A DNA stretch of 64,000 bases from Kiloniellaceae bacterium. GTDB taxonomy: Bacteria > Pseudomonadota > Alphaproteobacteria > Kiloniellales > J153. The stretch spans positions 62,001 to 126,000 of the forward strand of contig JAJFGJ010000002.1 of NCBI GenBank assembly GCA_021776175.1, written 5' to 3'. Each line of letters opens with the position of its first letter. Within the stretch, counting starts at the first letter, position 1. Below, piece after piece: positions 25,591 to 34,086 of the stretch. The position numbers and the translations under genes were made by a program. Under the pieces are notes generated by a model. The model ran no database searches. It saw only the letters and a program-made list of their open reading frames with translations, and was not told the origin of the DNA.

Positions 25591-26676
25591 GTGAATGTCA
25601 GCCCCTATTTTTCCGCCAAATATGCCGATGCGCGCGCCAAATTCCTGGACGCGGCCACGGCGGCGCACGCGCGCCTGAAGTCCTACCGCAATCCAACGCG
25701 CGGCCCCGAGGGGGAAGAGCTTTTCACCGACACCGCTTGGGTCGGGCCGGCGGACGCGGAACGTGTGCTCATGTCGATCTCGGCAACCCATGGGGTCGAG
25801 GGATTTTGCGGCTCCGGTGTGCAGGTAGGCTGGCACGATTCCGGCCTCGCGAAAGAGCTGCCCGAGGGCACCGCGGTCTTGACGGTACACGCCAGCAACC
25901 CGCACGGCTTCGCTTGGCTGCGCCGGGTAACCGAGGAAAACGTCGATCTCAACCGCAATTTCGTCGATCACGCCAAGGACTATCCGGTCCATCCCGCCTA
26001 CGAAGAACTACATGAGGCGATCTGCCCGCGCGGGTGGGACGATGCGGATATCGCGGCGACCGGAACGGTCCTGGACGCCTACACCGAAAAGCATGGGGCC
26101 TTTGCGCTGCAAGAAGCGATCACCGCCGGGCAATACCGGCACGCCGACGGCCTGTTCTATGGCGGAAACGCCCCGACCTGGGCGGCGGCGACCCTGCACG
26201 AAATCCTGAAACGTGAATTAGCCGGGGCCCGGCGGGTCGCGGTCATCGATTATCACACCGGCCTGGGGCCGCGCGGATATGGCGAGCGCATTTGCGTTCA
26301 TGCGCCCGGGTCGCCGGACCTGGCGCGCGCCGAGTCCTGGTACGGCGGCGATATCACCTCGCCGGCACAAGGAAATTCGGCCTCCGCCGAACTGACCGGG
26401 GTTAATTTAGTGGGCATCGTCGAGGCCCTGCCCCATGCACAGGTCACGGGCATCGCGCTCGAATACGGCACCATAGCGACGGACGATGTCATTTTCGCCC
26501 TGCGCGCCGACAACTGGCTCCATGCCCACGGCGATCCGGCCTCCACCAAGGGCCAGGAGATCAAGGCGCAGATCCGCGACGCCTTCTATCAGGACGCCGA
26601 CGACTGGAAGCAGATAATTTGGGAGCGCGGAATCAATACCCAGAACCTGGCACTCAAAGGTTTGTGCGAGGGGTGA
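25591..26676 (+). CDS. DUF2817 / M14-like zinc carboxypeptidase family protein
   Basis: A 361-residue protein of the DUF2817 family, related to M14 zinc metallopeptidases. Ligand candidates appear in the expected order: His and Glu in ISATHGVEGFCGSG, Arg/Asn in VDLNRNFVDH (the M14 RNF substrate loop) and His in VIDYHTGLGPRG, with a Glu near GIALEYGTI that would be the general acid/base. This suggests removal of an amino acid or acyl group from a peptide-like substrate. No signal peptide is present, so it would act in the cytosol. It starts at GTG 25591 behind GAAGGAG. Transcribed alone. The exact activity of the family is unsettled. Confidence 0.82.
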   Translation: MNVSPYFSAKYADARAKFLDAATAAHARLKSYRNPTRGPEGEELFTDTAWVGPADAERVLMSISATHGVEGFCGSGVQVGWHDSGLAKELPEGTAVLTVHASNPHGFAWLRRVTEENVDLNRNFVDHAKDYPVHPAYEELHEAICPRGWDDADIAATGTVLDAYTEKHGAFALQEAITAGQYRHADGLFYGGNAPTWAAATLHEILKRELAGARRVAVIDYHTGLGPRGYGERICVHAPGSPDLARAESWYGGDITSPAQGNSASAELTGVNLVGIVEALPHAQVTGIALEYGTIATDDVIFALRADNWLHAHGDPASTKGQEIKAQIRDAFYQDADDWKQIIWERGINTQNLALKGLCEG

Positions 26677-26710
26677 GAGCGTATCGGTTACGCTTGAGAA
26701 ATCGGCGGGA

Positions 26711-27130
26711 TCACTCGTCCACGTCGTCGATGTCGGCTTGGCCACTCACCCGGCGGCGGATGTGAGACCAGGAAATTCCCACCGCGAGCACGGTCGCGAG
26801 AATTACGAGTACCACCCACACAAATGCCGAAGGCTCGCTAAGGCTGAGCAGGCCGAAGTCGATCAGCACCCAGAGGACCGCCGCGAACAACCCCACTGCC
26901 AGGGTCATACCGATGGGTCCGATCGAACGCCAGCTCGCCCGGAGATAGATCACATAAAGAATCAGCAGCGCGACCCCGGCCAAGGCCTTAAGCGGCAAGT
27001 TGTCGCCGTTCAGGCCGGCAACCCAATGATAATAAGAATACTTCGTCGGATTGAAGGTCGCGAGGACCAGAACCAGGGCCATGACCCAGCGGACCAGGAA
27101 GGAGCCGGAGGAGAACGAAGTCGATGCCAT
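26711..27130 (-). CDS. Small four-helix membrane protein, DUF6524-like
   Basis: A 139-residue inner-membrane protein. Four hydrophobic segments are visible, starting at FLVRWVMALVLVLATFNPTKYSYYHW, then KALAGVALLILYVIYL, IGMTLAVGLFAAVLWVLIDFG and FVWVVLVILATVLAVGISW, followed by a basic then acidic tail RRRVSGQADIDDVDE. The N-terminal pattern ALVLVLATFNPTKYSYYHW is what I associate with DUF6524 proteins of alphaproteobacteria. The start at 27130 (MASTSF) is favoured over 27193, whose extension carries no hydrophobic or conserved text. Function unknown. Convergent with the DUF2817 gene. Confidence 0.72.
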   Translation of the reverse strand: MASTSFSSGSFLVRWVMALVLVLATFNPTKYSYYHWVAGLNGDNLPLKALAGVALLILYVIYLRASWRSIGPIGMTLAVGLFAAVLWVLIDFGLLSLSEPSAFVWVVLVILATVLAVGISWSHIRRRVSGQADIDDVDE

Positions 27131-27223
27131 GTCGCAACCTTTGCTTATTGAGCGGCAAGCCGCGCTTTTACCTTGAGCGGATGCCTGTGGCAATCGATTC
27201 AGCCGCCGTGGCGAGTGGATCGA

Positions 27224-28324
27224 TCATGCCAGTGCCCGCAGCGCATCCCGGAAGAGTTCCGCGAACTCGGCGCGCTCCTCCGACGTGCCGACGGTGACGC
27301 GAACGAAGCGGTCAAGAGGCGCAACCCCCGGCCTGCGCACGAAGACGTCGCGTTCCTCCATCAAGGTCAGCATGCGCGCGGCCCGCTCCCCGGTTTCAAA
27401 ATCGAAGGCCACGAAGTTGGTGAGCGACGGTAAGGTCGCGATGTTGAGCGAGCGGCCCAAATCTTCGTAGACGAGCCGCCCGGCGGCGACCTCGCGCACG
27501 ACTTGCGATTCGAACTCCGGATCGTCGATCGCGGTAGCGGCCGCGATCTGCGACAGACGCCCGACCCCAAAGTGCAGGCGGATCTTGTCGAAGGCGGCGA
27601 TGGTCTCGCGCGCCGCGATGCCATAGCCGACCCGCATGCCCGCCAATCCATGAGTTTTGGAAAAGGTGCGCAAGCGAATCACGCGTGGATCGGCCACATC
27701 CATGGGCGGCAAGCCATCTTGCGGCGCGAACTCGGCGTAGGCTTCGTCGAGAATAAAGACACATCCCTCGGGCAGGCGCTCCAGGATGTAAGCAATCGCC
27801 GCGGGATCGAGAAACGATCCGGTCGGATTGTCGGGGTTGGAAAGATAGAGCAGCTTGGCCTTGCCGCGGCGCGCGGCCTCGACCAGGGCCTCGGCGTCGT
27901 TCGAGGACCGCGCCGTGTAGGGCACGTATTCAAGACGCCCGCCATAACCGATTACATGATAGTTGAAGGTCGGATAGGCACCGGCCGAAGTCACGACGGT
28001 ATCGCCCGGATCGACGAAGGCGCGCACGATGACGCCGAGCAAGCCGTCGATACCCTCCCCGACCACCAAGTTGCCGGGCTCCAGCCCCAAGCGGCGCGCG
28101 AGCTTGGCACGCAGATCGAAATGCTCCGGATCGCAATACAAGGCCACGCTCCCCGTGGCTTCCGCGACCGCCGCCTTAACCTTGGGCGAAAGACCGAAAC
28201 TGCTTTCGTTGGCGCCCAGGCGCAGGCGGAAGGGGCGCCCGCGCCGGCGCTCGATCGCTTCCGGCCCGACGAAGGGCGTCATGGCGGGCACCTTGGAAAG
28301 AACCTTGCTGTAAGGTGGCGTCAT
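27224..28324 (-). CDS. HisC-like pyridoxal-phosphate aminotransferase in the glycolate oxidase operon
   Basis: A 366-residue class I/II aminotransferase of the histidinol-phosphate aminotransferase group. Visible features are RLGANESSFGLSPKVKAAVAE, the GEGIDGLLGVIVRAFVDPGD cofactor-phosphate loop, SNPDNPTGSFL, the Asp/Tyr pair in FILDEAYAEFAP and the Schiff-base Lys in TFSKTHGLAGMRVGYG. It is the fourth gene of a unit with glcD, glcE and glcF, with only a 6-base gap behind glcF and its own ribosome site GGAGTAGGGCATC. The position suggests it transaminates a 2-oxo acid linked to glycolate/glyoxylate or lactate metabolism (for example glyoxylate to glycine), but sequence alone favours an aromatic or histidinol-phosphate-like substrate. 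I therefore give no symbol. Confidence 0.88.
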   Translation of the reverse strand: MTPPYSKVLSKVPAMTPFVGPEAIERRRGRPFRLRLGANESSFGLSPKVKAAVAEATGSVALYCDPEHFDLRAKLARRLGLEPGNLVVGEGIDGLLGVIVRAFVDPGDTVVTSAGAYPTFNYHVIGYGGRLEYVPYTARSSNDAEALVEAARRGKAKLLYLSNPDNPTGSFLDPAAIAYILERLPEGCVFILDEAYAEFAPQDGLPPMDVADPRVIRLRTFSKTHGLAGMRVGYGIAARETIAAFDKIRLHFGVGRLSQIAAATAIDDPEFESQVVREVAAGRLVYEDLGRSLNIATLPSLTNFVAFDFETGERAARMLTLMEERDVFVRRPGVAPLDRFVRVTVGTSEERAEFAELFRDALRALA

Positions 28325-28330
28325 GATGCC

Positions 28331-29665
28331 CTACTCCGCCGCGTGAGCGCCGGTGCGCGGACTCGCCGGTAGCCGCATGTTTTCAAGCGCCTTGGGAACC
28401 GGGCCGCCATGTGCCCAGTCGAGCAGCTCGATTGAATGGACCATGGGAATCCCGGTCGCGCCGGCGATCTGTTTTATGCAGCCGACATTGCCGCTGGCGA
28501 TGATTTCCGGCTTAAGGCTTTCGATATTGGCGACTTTGCGATCCCGCAAGCGGGTCGCGATCTCCGGTTGCAGTAGATTATAAGTGCCGGCCGAGCCGCA
28601 ACACAGGTGCCCTTCCGGCACCTCGCGCACGGCAAAGCCGGCGGCGGTCAGCAAGTCCTGTGGCGCGCGCGCGATTTTCTGTCCGTGCTGCATGGAACAG
28701 GGCGACTGGTAGGCCACACTCAGACCGCCGCGGCGCACCGGCGCGGGCAGATCCAAATCGCTCAAGAATTCCGAAACATCCTTGGTCAGCGCCGCGATCT
28801 TCTTCGCCCGTTCGGCCCAGTCCGGTTCTTCGCGCAACATGAAGCCATAGTCCTTGACCGTGGTGCCGCAGCCGGAGGTGTTGATGATCACGGCATCCAA
28901 GCCTTCGCCCTCCAATTCGCGGGCCCAGGCCGCGATATTGGCCTTGGCGAAGCCGTGGGCGGGCGCTTCCTTGCCCATGTGATGCACGACCGCGCCGCAG
29001 CACCCCGCCCCGTCCGAGATCGCCACCTCGACTCCCAGGCGGGTCAGCAGGCGGATCGTCGCTTCGTTGATCTCAGGGGCCAAAACTTGCTGCGCGCACC
29101 CATTCATCAGCGCGACCCGCGCCCGGCGCGGCCCCTGCGCGGAAAAGACCTGAGGCTTATCGGCACTGGCGGTCATGGCGATACGCTTGGGCGCCTGGGA
29201 CAGTATGGCGCCCAGGCGGCCGGAGAAAATCGATGCGAAGGGCCGCGCCAACCAAGCCCCCATGAGAGCAAGGCGGAAGAAGAAGGGCCTGGGCACCAGC
29301 CAGGCGAGATAGGCCCGCAAGGCACGGTCCATGAAGGGGCGCGCGGCGGTCTTCTCGATATGAACCCGCGCGTGATCGACCAGATGCATGTAGTGAACAC
29401 CGGAAGGACAGGTGGTCATGCACGAAAGGCAAGAAAGGCAGCGGTCAATATGCTTGACGACCTGCATACCGGCCGGGCGGTCGCTCTCCAGCATGTTCTT
29501 GATAAGATAAATACGGCCGCGCGGGGAATCCACTTCATCGCCGCCCAATACATAGGTCGGACAGGTCGCGGTACAAAAGCCGCAATGCACGCAGGCCCGC
29601 AAAATCTTGTTCGCCTCGGCGATATCCGGATCGGCAAGCTGGGCCAGGGTGAAATTGGTTTGCAT
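28331..29665 (-). CDS. glcF: Glycolate oxidase iron-sulfur subunit GlcF
   Basis: A 444-residue iron-sulfur subunit that passes electrons from GlcD/GlcE to the quinone pool during oxidation of glycolate to glyoxylate. Two ferredoxin-type clusters are seen near the N terminus: CVHCGFCTATCPTY (about 26-39) and CLSCLSCMTTCPSG (about 78-91), each CxxCxxCxxxCP. Two CCG domains follow, with GCAQQ...GAGCCGAVVHHMG and SPCSMQHGQ...GHLCCGSAGTYN, the pattern of GlcF and heterodisulfide-reductase-like subunits. Length is slightly longer than the 407 residues of E. coli GlcF. Gaps are 9 bases to glcE upstream and 6 bases to the aminotransferase downstream. Confidence 0.95.
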   Translation of the reverse strand: MQTNFTLAQLADPDIAEANKILRACVHCGFCTATCPTYVLGGDEVDSPRGRIYLIKNMLESDRPAGMQVVKHIDRCLSCLSCMTTCPSGVHYMHLVDHARVHIEKTAARPFMDRALRAYLAWLVPRPFFFRLALMGAWLARPFASIFSGRLGAILSQAPKRIAMTASADKPQVFSAQGPRRARVALMNGCAQQVLAPEINEATIRLLTRLGVEVAISDGAGCCGAVVHHMGKEAPAHGFAKANIAAWARELEGEGLDAVIINTSGCGTTVKDYGFMLREEPDWAERAKKIAALTKDVSEFLSDLDLPAPVRRGGLSVAYQSPCSMQHGQKIARAPQDLLTAAGFAVREVPEGHLCCGSAGTYNLLQPEIATRLRDRKVANIESLKPEIIASGNVGCIKQIAGATGIPMVHSIELLDWAHGGPVPKALENMRLPASPRTGAHAAE

Positions 29666-29674
29666 AGCGCCCCC

Positions 29675-30907
29675 TCACACCCCGGCGTAGATGCGGCCGG
29701 GATTGAGGATGCGGCGCGGGTCGAAGCTGTTCTTGACCCGCGCGGTCAGGGCCGCGAGCCCTTCTTCTTGCGGCTGGAACACAGGCACTCGCGCCCGCAA
29801 GTCTTCCGGTGCGCGGATCAGCGTGGCGTGGCCGCCGCAGTCCTTGAGCGCCGCGCGCACGGCGGCGTGGCGCGCCTCGAACGCCAAGGCATCGGAGGCC
29901 GGCAAAGCCAGCCAGATCAATCCGCCGCCCCAATCGAAAAAATGCCGCGTGTCTTCGCCAAGTGCGATTCGCGCGACAACTTCGGCGCCGGCCGCGGGCG
30001 GTATGGAAATCCTCCAGATCACGCGGGAGGAGTCCTTGACGAAGGCCGCCACGTCGCGCAATTCGGTCCACAGCTTAGCCGAGTTCACGCTGTGCAGTTC
30101 CTCGCTCTCGGCCACGTCGGCCAGATCGCGGCGCAGGGCGGCGGCGCGGTGTTCGACCGAAGGTCCCGGCCCCTCGACCCGGATCGCGGTCACGGCCCCG
30201 CCGGCCTTGGCGACATAGGAGACGGCCGAGCCGCCGGTCAGCGCCGCCGGCATATGCGCCGCGCCAGAAACCTCGTGCGAGGATTGCAGGGCGCGCGACA
30301 TCGCTTTCACGGCGGCCGCGTCGTCCAAGCCATGGAACAGGACGGTTCGCGTTTTTTCCGGTGCCGGCAAAACCTTCACCGTCACATCGGTCATGGCGGC
30401 CAAGGTGCCGTAAGACCCGGCCAAAAGCTTACACAGATCGTAACCGGTCACGTTCTTGACCACGCGCCCGCCGATCTTGAAAACCTCCCCCCGGCCCGAA
30501 ACCGCGTGCGCGCCCAGGAAATGATCGCGCGCCGCGCCCACCTTGATCCGGCGCGGACCGGCCAGATTGCAGGCCAAGACGCCGCCGATGCTGCCCGCCC
30601 CCGCCGCGCCGCCGAGCAAGGGTCCGAGGTCGGCCGGTTCGAAAGCGAGCATTTGGTTTTTCGCCGCGAGCGCGGACTCGATCTCGGCCAGCGGTGTCCC
30701 GGCGCGGGCCGAGAGCACCAACTCCTCCGGCTCGTAAAGCGTGATCCCGCTTAGAGCCGACAGTTCAATATTATTGCCCGCCTGCACGGGGCGCCCGAGA
30801 GCACGCTTGGAGCCGCGCCCAATCACTTCGAGCGGCGTTTCCTCGGCCAGCGCCCAGGCGACCGCTTCAAGGGCTTGCTCGGACGTTTCTGGTTTTAGAC
30901 TTGCCAT
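29675..30907 (-). CDS. glcE: Glycolate oxidase FAD-binding subunit GlcE
   Basis: A 410-residue FAD-binding subunit of glycolate oxidase. The PCMH-type FAD fold occupies about 1-190 with GRGSKRALGRPVQAGNNIELSALSG, LAFEPADLGPLLGGAAGAGSIGGVLACNLAGPRRIKVGAARDHFLGAHAV and the VVKNVTGYDLCKLLAGSYGTLA motif that GlcE proteins share. The C-terminal part is more variable than in GlcD and ends in FDPRRILNPGRIY, a common ending of FAD-linked oxidases. It sits between glcD (15-base gap) and glcF (9-base gap) and should form a complex with both. CTAGGACCT precedes the start. Confidence 0.95.
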   Translation of the reverse strand: MASLKPETSEQALEAVAWALAEETPLEVIGRGSKRALGRPVQAGNNIELSALSGITLYEPEELVLSARAGTPLAEIESALAAKNQMLAFEPADLGPLLGGAAGAGSIGGVLACNLAGPRRIKVGAARDHFLGAHAVSGRGEVFKIGGRVVKNVTGYDLCKLLAGSYGTLAAMTDVTVKVLPAPEKTRTVLFHGLDDAAAVKAMSRALQSSHEVSGAAHMPAALTGGSAVSYVAKAGGAVTAIRVEGPGPSVEHRAAALRRDLADVAESEELHSVNSAKLWTELRDVAAFVKDSSRVIWRISIPPAAGAEVVARIALGEDTRHFFDWGGGLIWLALPASDALAFEARHAAVRAALKDCGGHATLIRAPEDLRARVPVFQPQEEGLAALTARVKNSFDPRRILNPGRIYAGV

Positions 30908-30922
30908 AGGTCCTAGCGAACC

Positions 30923-32410
30923 TCAAAACCGGGGCAAATCGGGGAACGGCACCTTGCCGCCGTGAACATGCACGCGGCCTAGCTCGACACAGCGATGGAG
31001 CACCGGGAACATCTTGCCGGGATTAAGCAGCGAGTCCGGGTCGAAGGCGCATTTCACCCGTTGCTGTTGCTTCAAATCGGCATCGGAGAACATGGTCTCC
31101 ATGAGGTCACGCTTCTCCACCCCGACCCCGTGTTCTCCGGTCAGAACGCCGCCAACTTCGACACACAGCTTTAGGATTTCCGCGCCGAATTCCTCGGCCC
31201 GCTCCAACTCTCCCGGTTCGTTGGCGTCGTAAAGTATCAGGGGATGCAGATTTCCGTCGCCGGCATGAAATACGTTGGCGACGCGCAGGCCGTAGGTCTC
31301 GCTCATCTCGCGCATGCGGCGCAAGACAAGAGGTAGCTTATGGCGTGGGATCGTGCCGTCCATGCAGTAGTAGTCGGGCGAAATGCGGCCGATCGCCGGG
31401 AAGGCCGCCTTGCGCCCGGCCCAGAATACCTGGCGCTCCGCCTCGCTATCGCTGGCGCGGCTGGTGACCGCGCCATTTGCCGCGGCGATCTCGGTCACTT
31501 GGGCGACCAGCAAATCGACCTCGACCTGAGGCCCATCCAGCTCGACGATCAAAAGCGCTTCGACATCGAGCGGATAGCCCGCGTTCACAAAGGCCTCGGC
31601 GGCGTGGATCGCCGGCTTGTCCATCATCTCCATGCCGCCTGGAACGATACCCGCGCCGATGATCGCGGCGACACAATCCCCGCCTTGCTCGCTGGTTGGA
31701 AATCCAAGCAGGATGGCGCGCGCGGTCTCCGGCGCCCTCAAGAGGCGGACCGTCACCTCGGTCACCACCGCGAGAAGACCTTCGGACCCGGTCAAGAGGC
31801 CGAGCAAATCGTAAGCTTCGGCATCCAGGTGCTTGCCGCCGAGGCGCAAAACCGTGCCGTCGATCAGCACCGCTTCCACACCTAGTACGTTATTGGCGGT
31901 CAGGCCGTATTTCAGGCAGTGCACGCCGCCGGAATTCTCCGCGACATTGCCGCCGATGGTGCAGGCGATCTGGCTGGAAGGATCTGGCGCGTAATAAAAT
32001 CCGGCGTGCTCCACCGCCTTGGTGACGCCAAGATTGGTGACCCCCGGTTGGACCACGGCGCAGCGATTCTCAAAATCGACGTCCAGGATACGTTTGAACT
32101 TGCCCATGCCGAGCAGGACCCCGTCGGCCAAGGGCAGGGCCCCGCCAGACAAAGAAGTTCCGGCTCCGCGAGGCACCAGCTTCACACCGTTTTCGTGGCA
32201 ATATTTCAGGATCGCACTGACCTGATCCGTTGTCTCGGGCAGAACCGCGATCATGGGAAGCTGACGATAGGCGGTCAGACCGTCCGATTCATAGGCCCTG
32301 AGTTCATCTTCCTCGACGATCACGCCTTCGCCGGGGACGATTGCGTTTAAGGCCCGTGCGATTTCCGCTCGGCGGGCGAGGATGGCCCGATCCGGTTCTG
32401 GCATGCGCAT
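30923..32410 (-). CDS. glcD: Glycolate oxidase FAD-linked subunit GlcD
   Basis: A 495-residue catalytic subunit of glycolate oxidase that oxidises glycolate (and often D-lactate) to the 2-oxo acid. The FAD-binding PCMH domain (about 50-230) includes GVKLVPRGAGTSLSGGALPLADGVLLGMGKF and the CTIGGNVAENSGGVHCLKYGLT motif; the C-terminal FAD-oxidase domain includes RVANVFHAGDGNLHPLILYD and GEHGVGVEKRDLM, with conserved His residues at the active site, and FDPDSLLNPGKMFP. It is the first gene of glcDEF-aminotransferase. GGGAGGATGAATCC supports the start at 32410, with a Met two codons later as an alternative. The promoter and an operator for a GntR regulator lie 62-112 bases upstream. Confidence 0.96.
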   Translation of the reverse strand: MRMPEPDRAILARRAEIARALNAIVPGEGVIVEEDELRAYESDGLTAYRQLPMIAVLPETTDQVSAILKYCHENGVKLVPRGAGTSLSGGALPLADGVLLGMGKFKRILDVDFENRCAVVQPGVTNLGVTKAVEHAGFYYAPDPSSQIACTIGGNVAENSGGVHCLKYGLTANNVLGVEAVLIDGTVLRLGGKHLDAEAYDLLGLLTGSEGLLAVVTEVTVRLLRAPETARAILLGFPTSEQGGDCVAAIIGAGIVPGGMEMMDKPAIHAAEAFVNAGYPLDVEALLIVELDGPQVEVDLLVAQVTEIAAANGAVTSRASDSEAERQVFWAGRKAAFPAIGRISPDYYCMDGTIPRHKLPLVLRRMREMSETYGLRVANVFHAGDGNLHPLILYDANEPGELERAEEFGAEILKLCVEVGGVLTGEHGVGVEKRDLMETMFSDADLKQQQRVKCAFDPDSLLNPGKMFPVLHRCVELGRVHVHGGKVPFPDLPRF

Positions 32411-32470
32411 GGATTCATCCTCCCTGGCGCGGCCCGGACAAAAAACCTAGGGCCCACGACCGAGAATCGA

Positions 32471-32486
32471 AGTGGTATGACCAATT
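32471..32486 (-). promoter_or_regulatory. PdhR/GlcC-type operator at the glcDEF start site
   Basis: Plus-strand AGTGGTATGACCAATT holds the TGGT-N3-ACCA palindrome and is nearly identical to the E. coli PdhR operator ATTGGTATGACCAAT. It begins 7 bases after the -10, so it covers +1 to about +15 of the glcD transcript, a repressor position. It shares AGTGGT-N3-ACCAAT with the site before the GntR gene at 19154. Confidence 0.7.
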
Positions 32487-32492
32487 TTCTGA

Positions 32493-32521
32493 AATATGGC
32501 CTTGGCGTAGCGCATGGTCAA
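32493..32521 (-). promoter_or_regulatory. Promoter of the glcDEF operon
   Basis: Minus strand TTGACC (32521-32516), 17-base spacer, CATATT (32498-32493): five and four of six matches to sigma70 consensus with ideal spacing, and the GntR operator immediately downstream. Confidence 0.6.
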
Positions 32522-32630
32522 TGCCGGACGGCAAGGCACCACGACGGCGGGACCAGGCCGAGCCCAAGGACCGCGATTTCGGGAGGGGATATTCGGGGCG
32601 CCCGGGAATAAGCCCAGGCACAGTGGAAAT

Positions 32631-32756
32631 TCAGCCCTGGCGGGCCTTGAACCGCGGGTTTTTCTTGTTGATCACGTAGACGCGCCCGTGACGGCGGACG
32701 ACGCGGCAATTTTTGTCGCGCAGTTTAGCGGTTTTAAGCGAATTCTTGACTTTCAT
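32631..32756 (-). CDS. rpmJ: 50S ribosomal protein L36 (zinc-less form)
   Basis: A 41-residue protein, [18 protein letters not shown] followed by [23 protein letters not shown], with the typical [20 protein letters not shown] ending of ribosomal protein L36, which binds 23S rRNA in the large subunit. It keeps only one Cys, so it is the zinc-independent (C-minus, YkgO-like) form with the internal insertion that alphaproteobacteria use as their only L36. It stands alone between the glc promoter region and the methyltransferase gene, outside any ribosomal operon, which is usual for this form. Confidence 0.95.
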   Translation of the reverse strand: MKVKNSLKTAKLRDKNCRVVRRHGRVYVINKKNPRFKARQG

Positions 32757-32880
32757 GACTCAACCCTCGGCTTGGCCGGACCCTTGCCCGGGCGGCCGGA
32801 AGGCCGGAAACATAGGCAAGGCGCCAGGGCCTGTCAACCGGCCCTTTAGGCCCATCCAGGACGACTGCTTGGGCTCGATC

Positions 32881-33822
32881 CTACCAAGACGACATCAAGC
32901 GGTCCGTGTCCTTCTTCAAGGCATGAAAGCGGAAAACTTGAAGGTTTCCAGCCTCGATCGCCTGCACACGCCGGGCCCAGAGTTCTACTTCCTGGACCAG
33001 GACCGGGGCACCTTCGGGTTCAACCCCGCGATTTTGCAACACCTTGATGTATTGGGCCCACGCGCGCGTCACCATGGCGTGAAACTGGTCCGTGATGTCC
33101 TCGGCCACACGGATGTCGAGATGCAAGGTCGCCAGTGCCTCCTTGTAGTCCTGAACTGACCACGCGTGCGGCGTAGCCGGTTCGAACTCCAACCACTTTT
33201 CGAAAGCCACGGTTTTTTCAGCCGATGGCGCCAGAACGTAATCCGTGAACAGCAACTGCCCGCGCGGCTTCATAAGGCTCTCGACGGTGTTCAAGAAGGC
33301 CGGTTTGTCGGCAATCGTGAAAAAGAACTCTTTTGAAAAAACACAATCGATCGACTTGGGTTTGTGTTCAAACGTCTCCTGGTCGAAGTGGGAAATCGCG
33401 GCCTTTTTCCCCATACCGGCCTTGACCGATAGGGCCATGCCGGCCTCGGCCAATTCCTCACTGGCCTCCAAACCAGTTACCCAGACCCCAAATTTTTCCG
33501 ACATCGTGCGGCTGGAGCCGCCCAGACCAGCGCCAAGGTCAAGTACGCTCATGGAGGGGTCGAGGCCGAAAAACTTGATCATGTTGAGAATGTACTCGGC
33601 GCCCCCAGGATCGGCGAAGCCTTCGCCCCAGAGCTCCTGCGCGACCCGCAGACGCTCCGTCTCCCATTCCAGATTCGGCCCTTCATAGCGGACACCGTGG
33701 CTTGGCGGAGCCGCGGACTTGCGGGCTCTGGCAGCCAACTCATAGCCATTCCACCACAGCATGAAACGGTCCCAAAAAGGACCCTTGTCCGGCTTACGGC
33801 CTGCCGAGTTCGAATTCGCCAT
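32881..33822 (-). CDS. Class I SAM-dependent methyltransferase
   Basis: A 313-residue methyltransferase. Motif I is MSVLDLGAGLGGSSRTMSEKFG (about 95-116), followed by the acidic residue in TGLEASEELAEAG, then the DCVFSKEFFFTIADK and LMKPRGQLLFTDYVL strands of the fold. The fold and these motifs recall small-molecule N-methyltransferases such as phosphoethanolamine or sarcosine methyltransferases, but I cannot assign a substrate. The N-terminal 70 residues are a helical extension. I start at 33822 because the upstream frame to 34212 has no conserved text and runs through an intergenic inverted repeat; GGAGAGAAATTATTGTCC precedes it. Transcribed alone. Confidence 0.85.
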   Translation of the reverse strand: MANSNSAGRKPDKGPFWDRFMLWWNGYELAARARKSAAPPSHGVRYEGPNLEWETERLRVAQELWGEGFADPGGAEYILNMIKFFGLDPSMSVLDLGAGLGGSSRTMSEKFGVWVTGLEASEELAEAGMALSVKAGMGKKAAISHFDQETFEHKPKSIDCVFSKEFFFTIADKPAFLNTVESLMKPRGQLLFTDYVLAPSAEKTVAFEKWLEFEPATPHAWSVQDYKEALATLHLDIRVAEDITDQFHAMVTRAWAQYIKVLQNRGVEPEGAPVLVQEVELWARRVQAIEAGNLQVFRFHALKKDTDRLMSSW

Positions 33823-33869
33823 GGACAATAATTTCTCTCCTAAGCCATATACCAGGCATTCGGATAGTA

Positions 33870-33912
33870 CCGGGGAACCACAGGCGGGCGTGGTCCCGGT
33901 CCGGTTCCCCGG
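33870..33912. repeat. Strong inverted repeat in the methyltransferase 5' leader region
   Basis: CCGGGGAACC at 33870-33879 is matched by GGTTCCCCGG at 33903-33912, perfect 10-base arms with a 23-base loop that contains a further small hairpin (CCAC...GTGG). It would sit about 50-90 bases before the methyltransferase ATG on the minus strand. It could be an RNA hairpin in the leader or a terminator without T run; I do not recognise a known riboswitch. Confidence 0.55.
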
Positions 33913-34086
33913 GACGGGCCGACCCTGAGCGATTTCGCCCCATCTCCATGAATATACAATTTTGGTAAAGTGCCCGTTAATCAGCCGGCAGAGGGGCGAA
34001 ACCGCAATAGCGTAAAGGAATTTTAACCACGAAACGCTCAAGCTGGCGCCGCATAATCGATACGCAAGCGAAGGAAACGGAAGCAA

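Noticed and set aside
28607..30754. A 715-residue plus-strand frame opposite glcE and glcF
   Set aside because: The minus strand codes for GlcF and GlcE with clear motifs; the plus frame is an antisense by-product of high-GC codon bias, with no family text.
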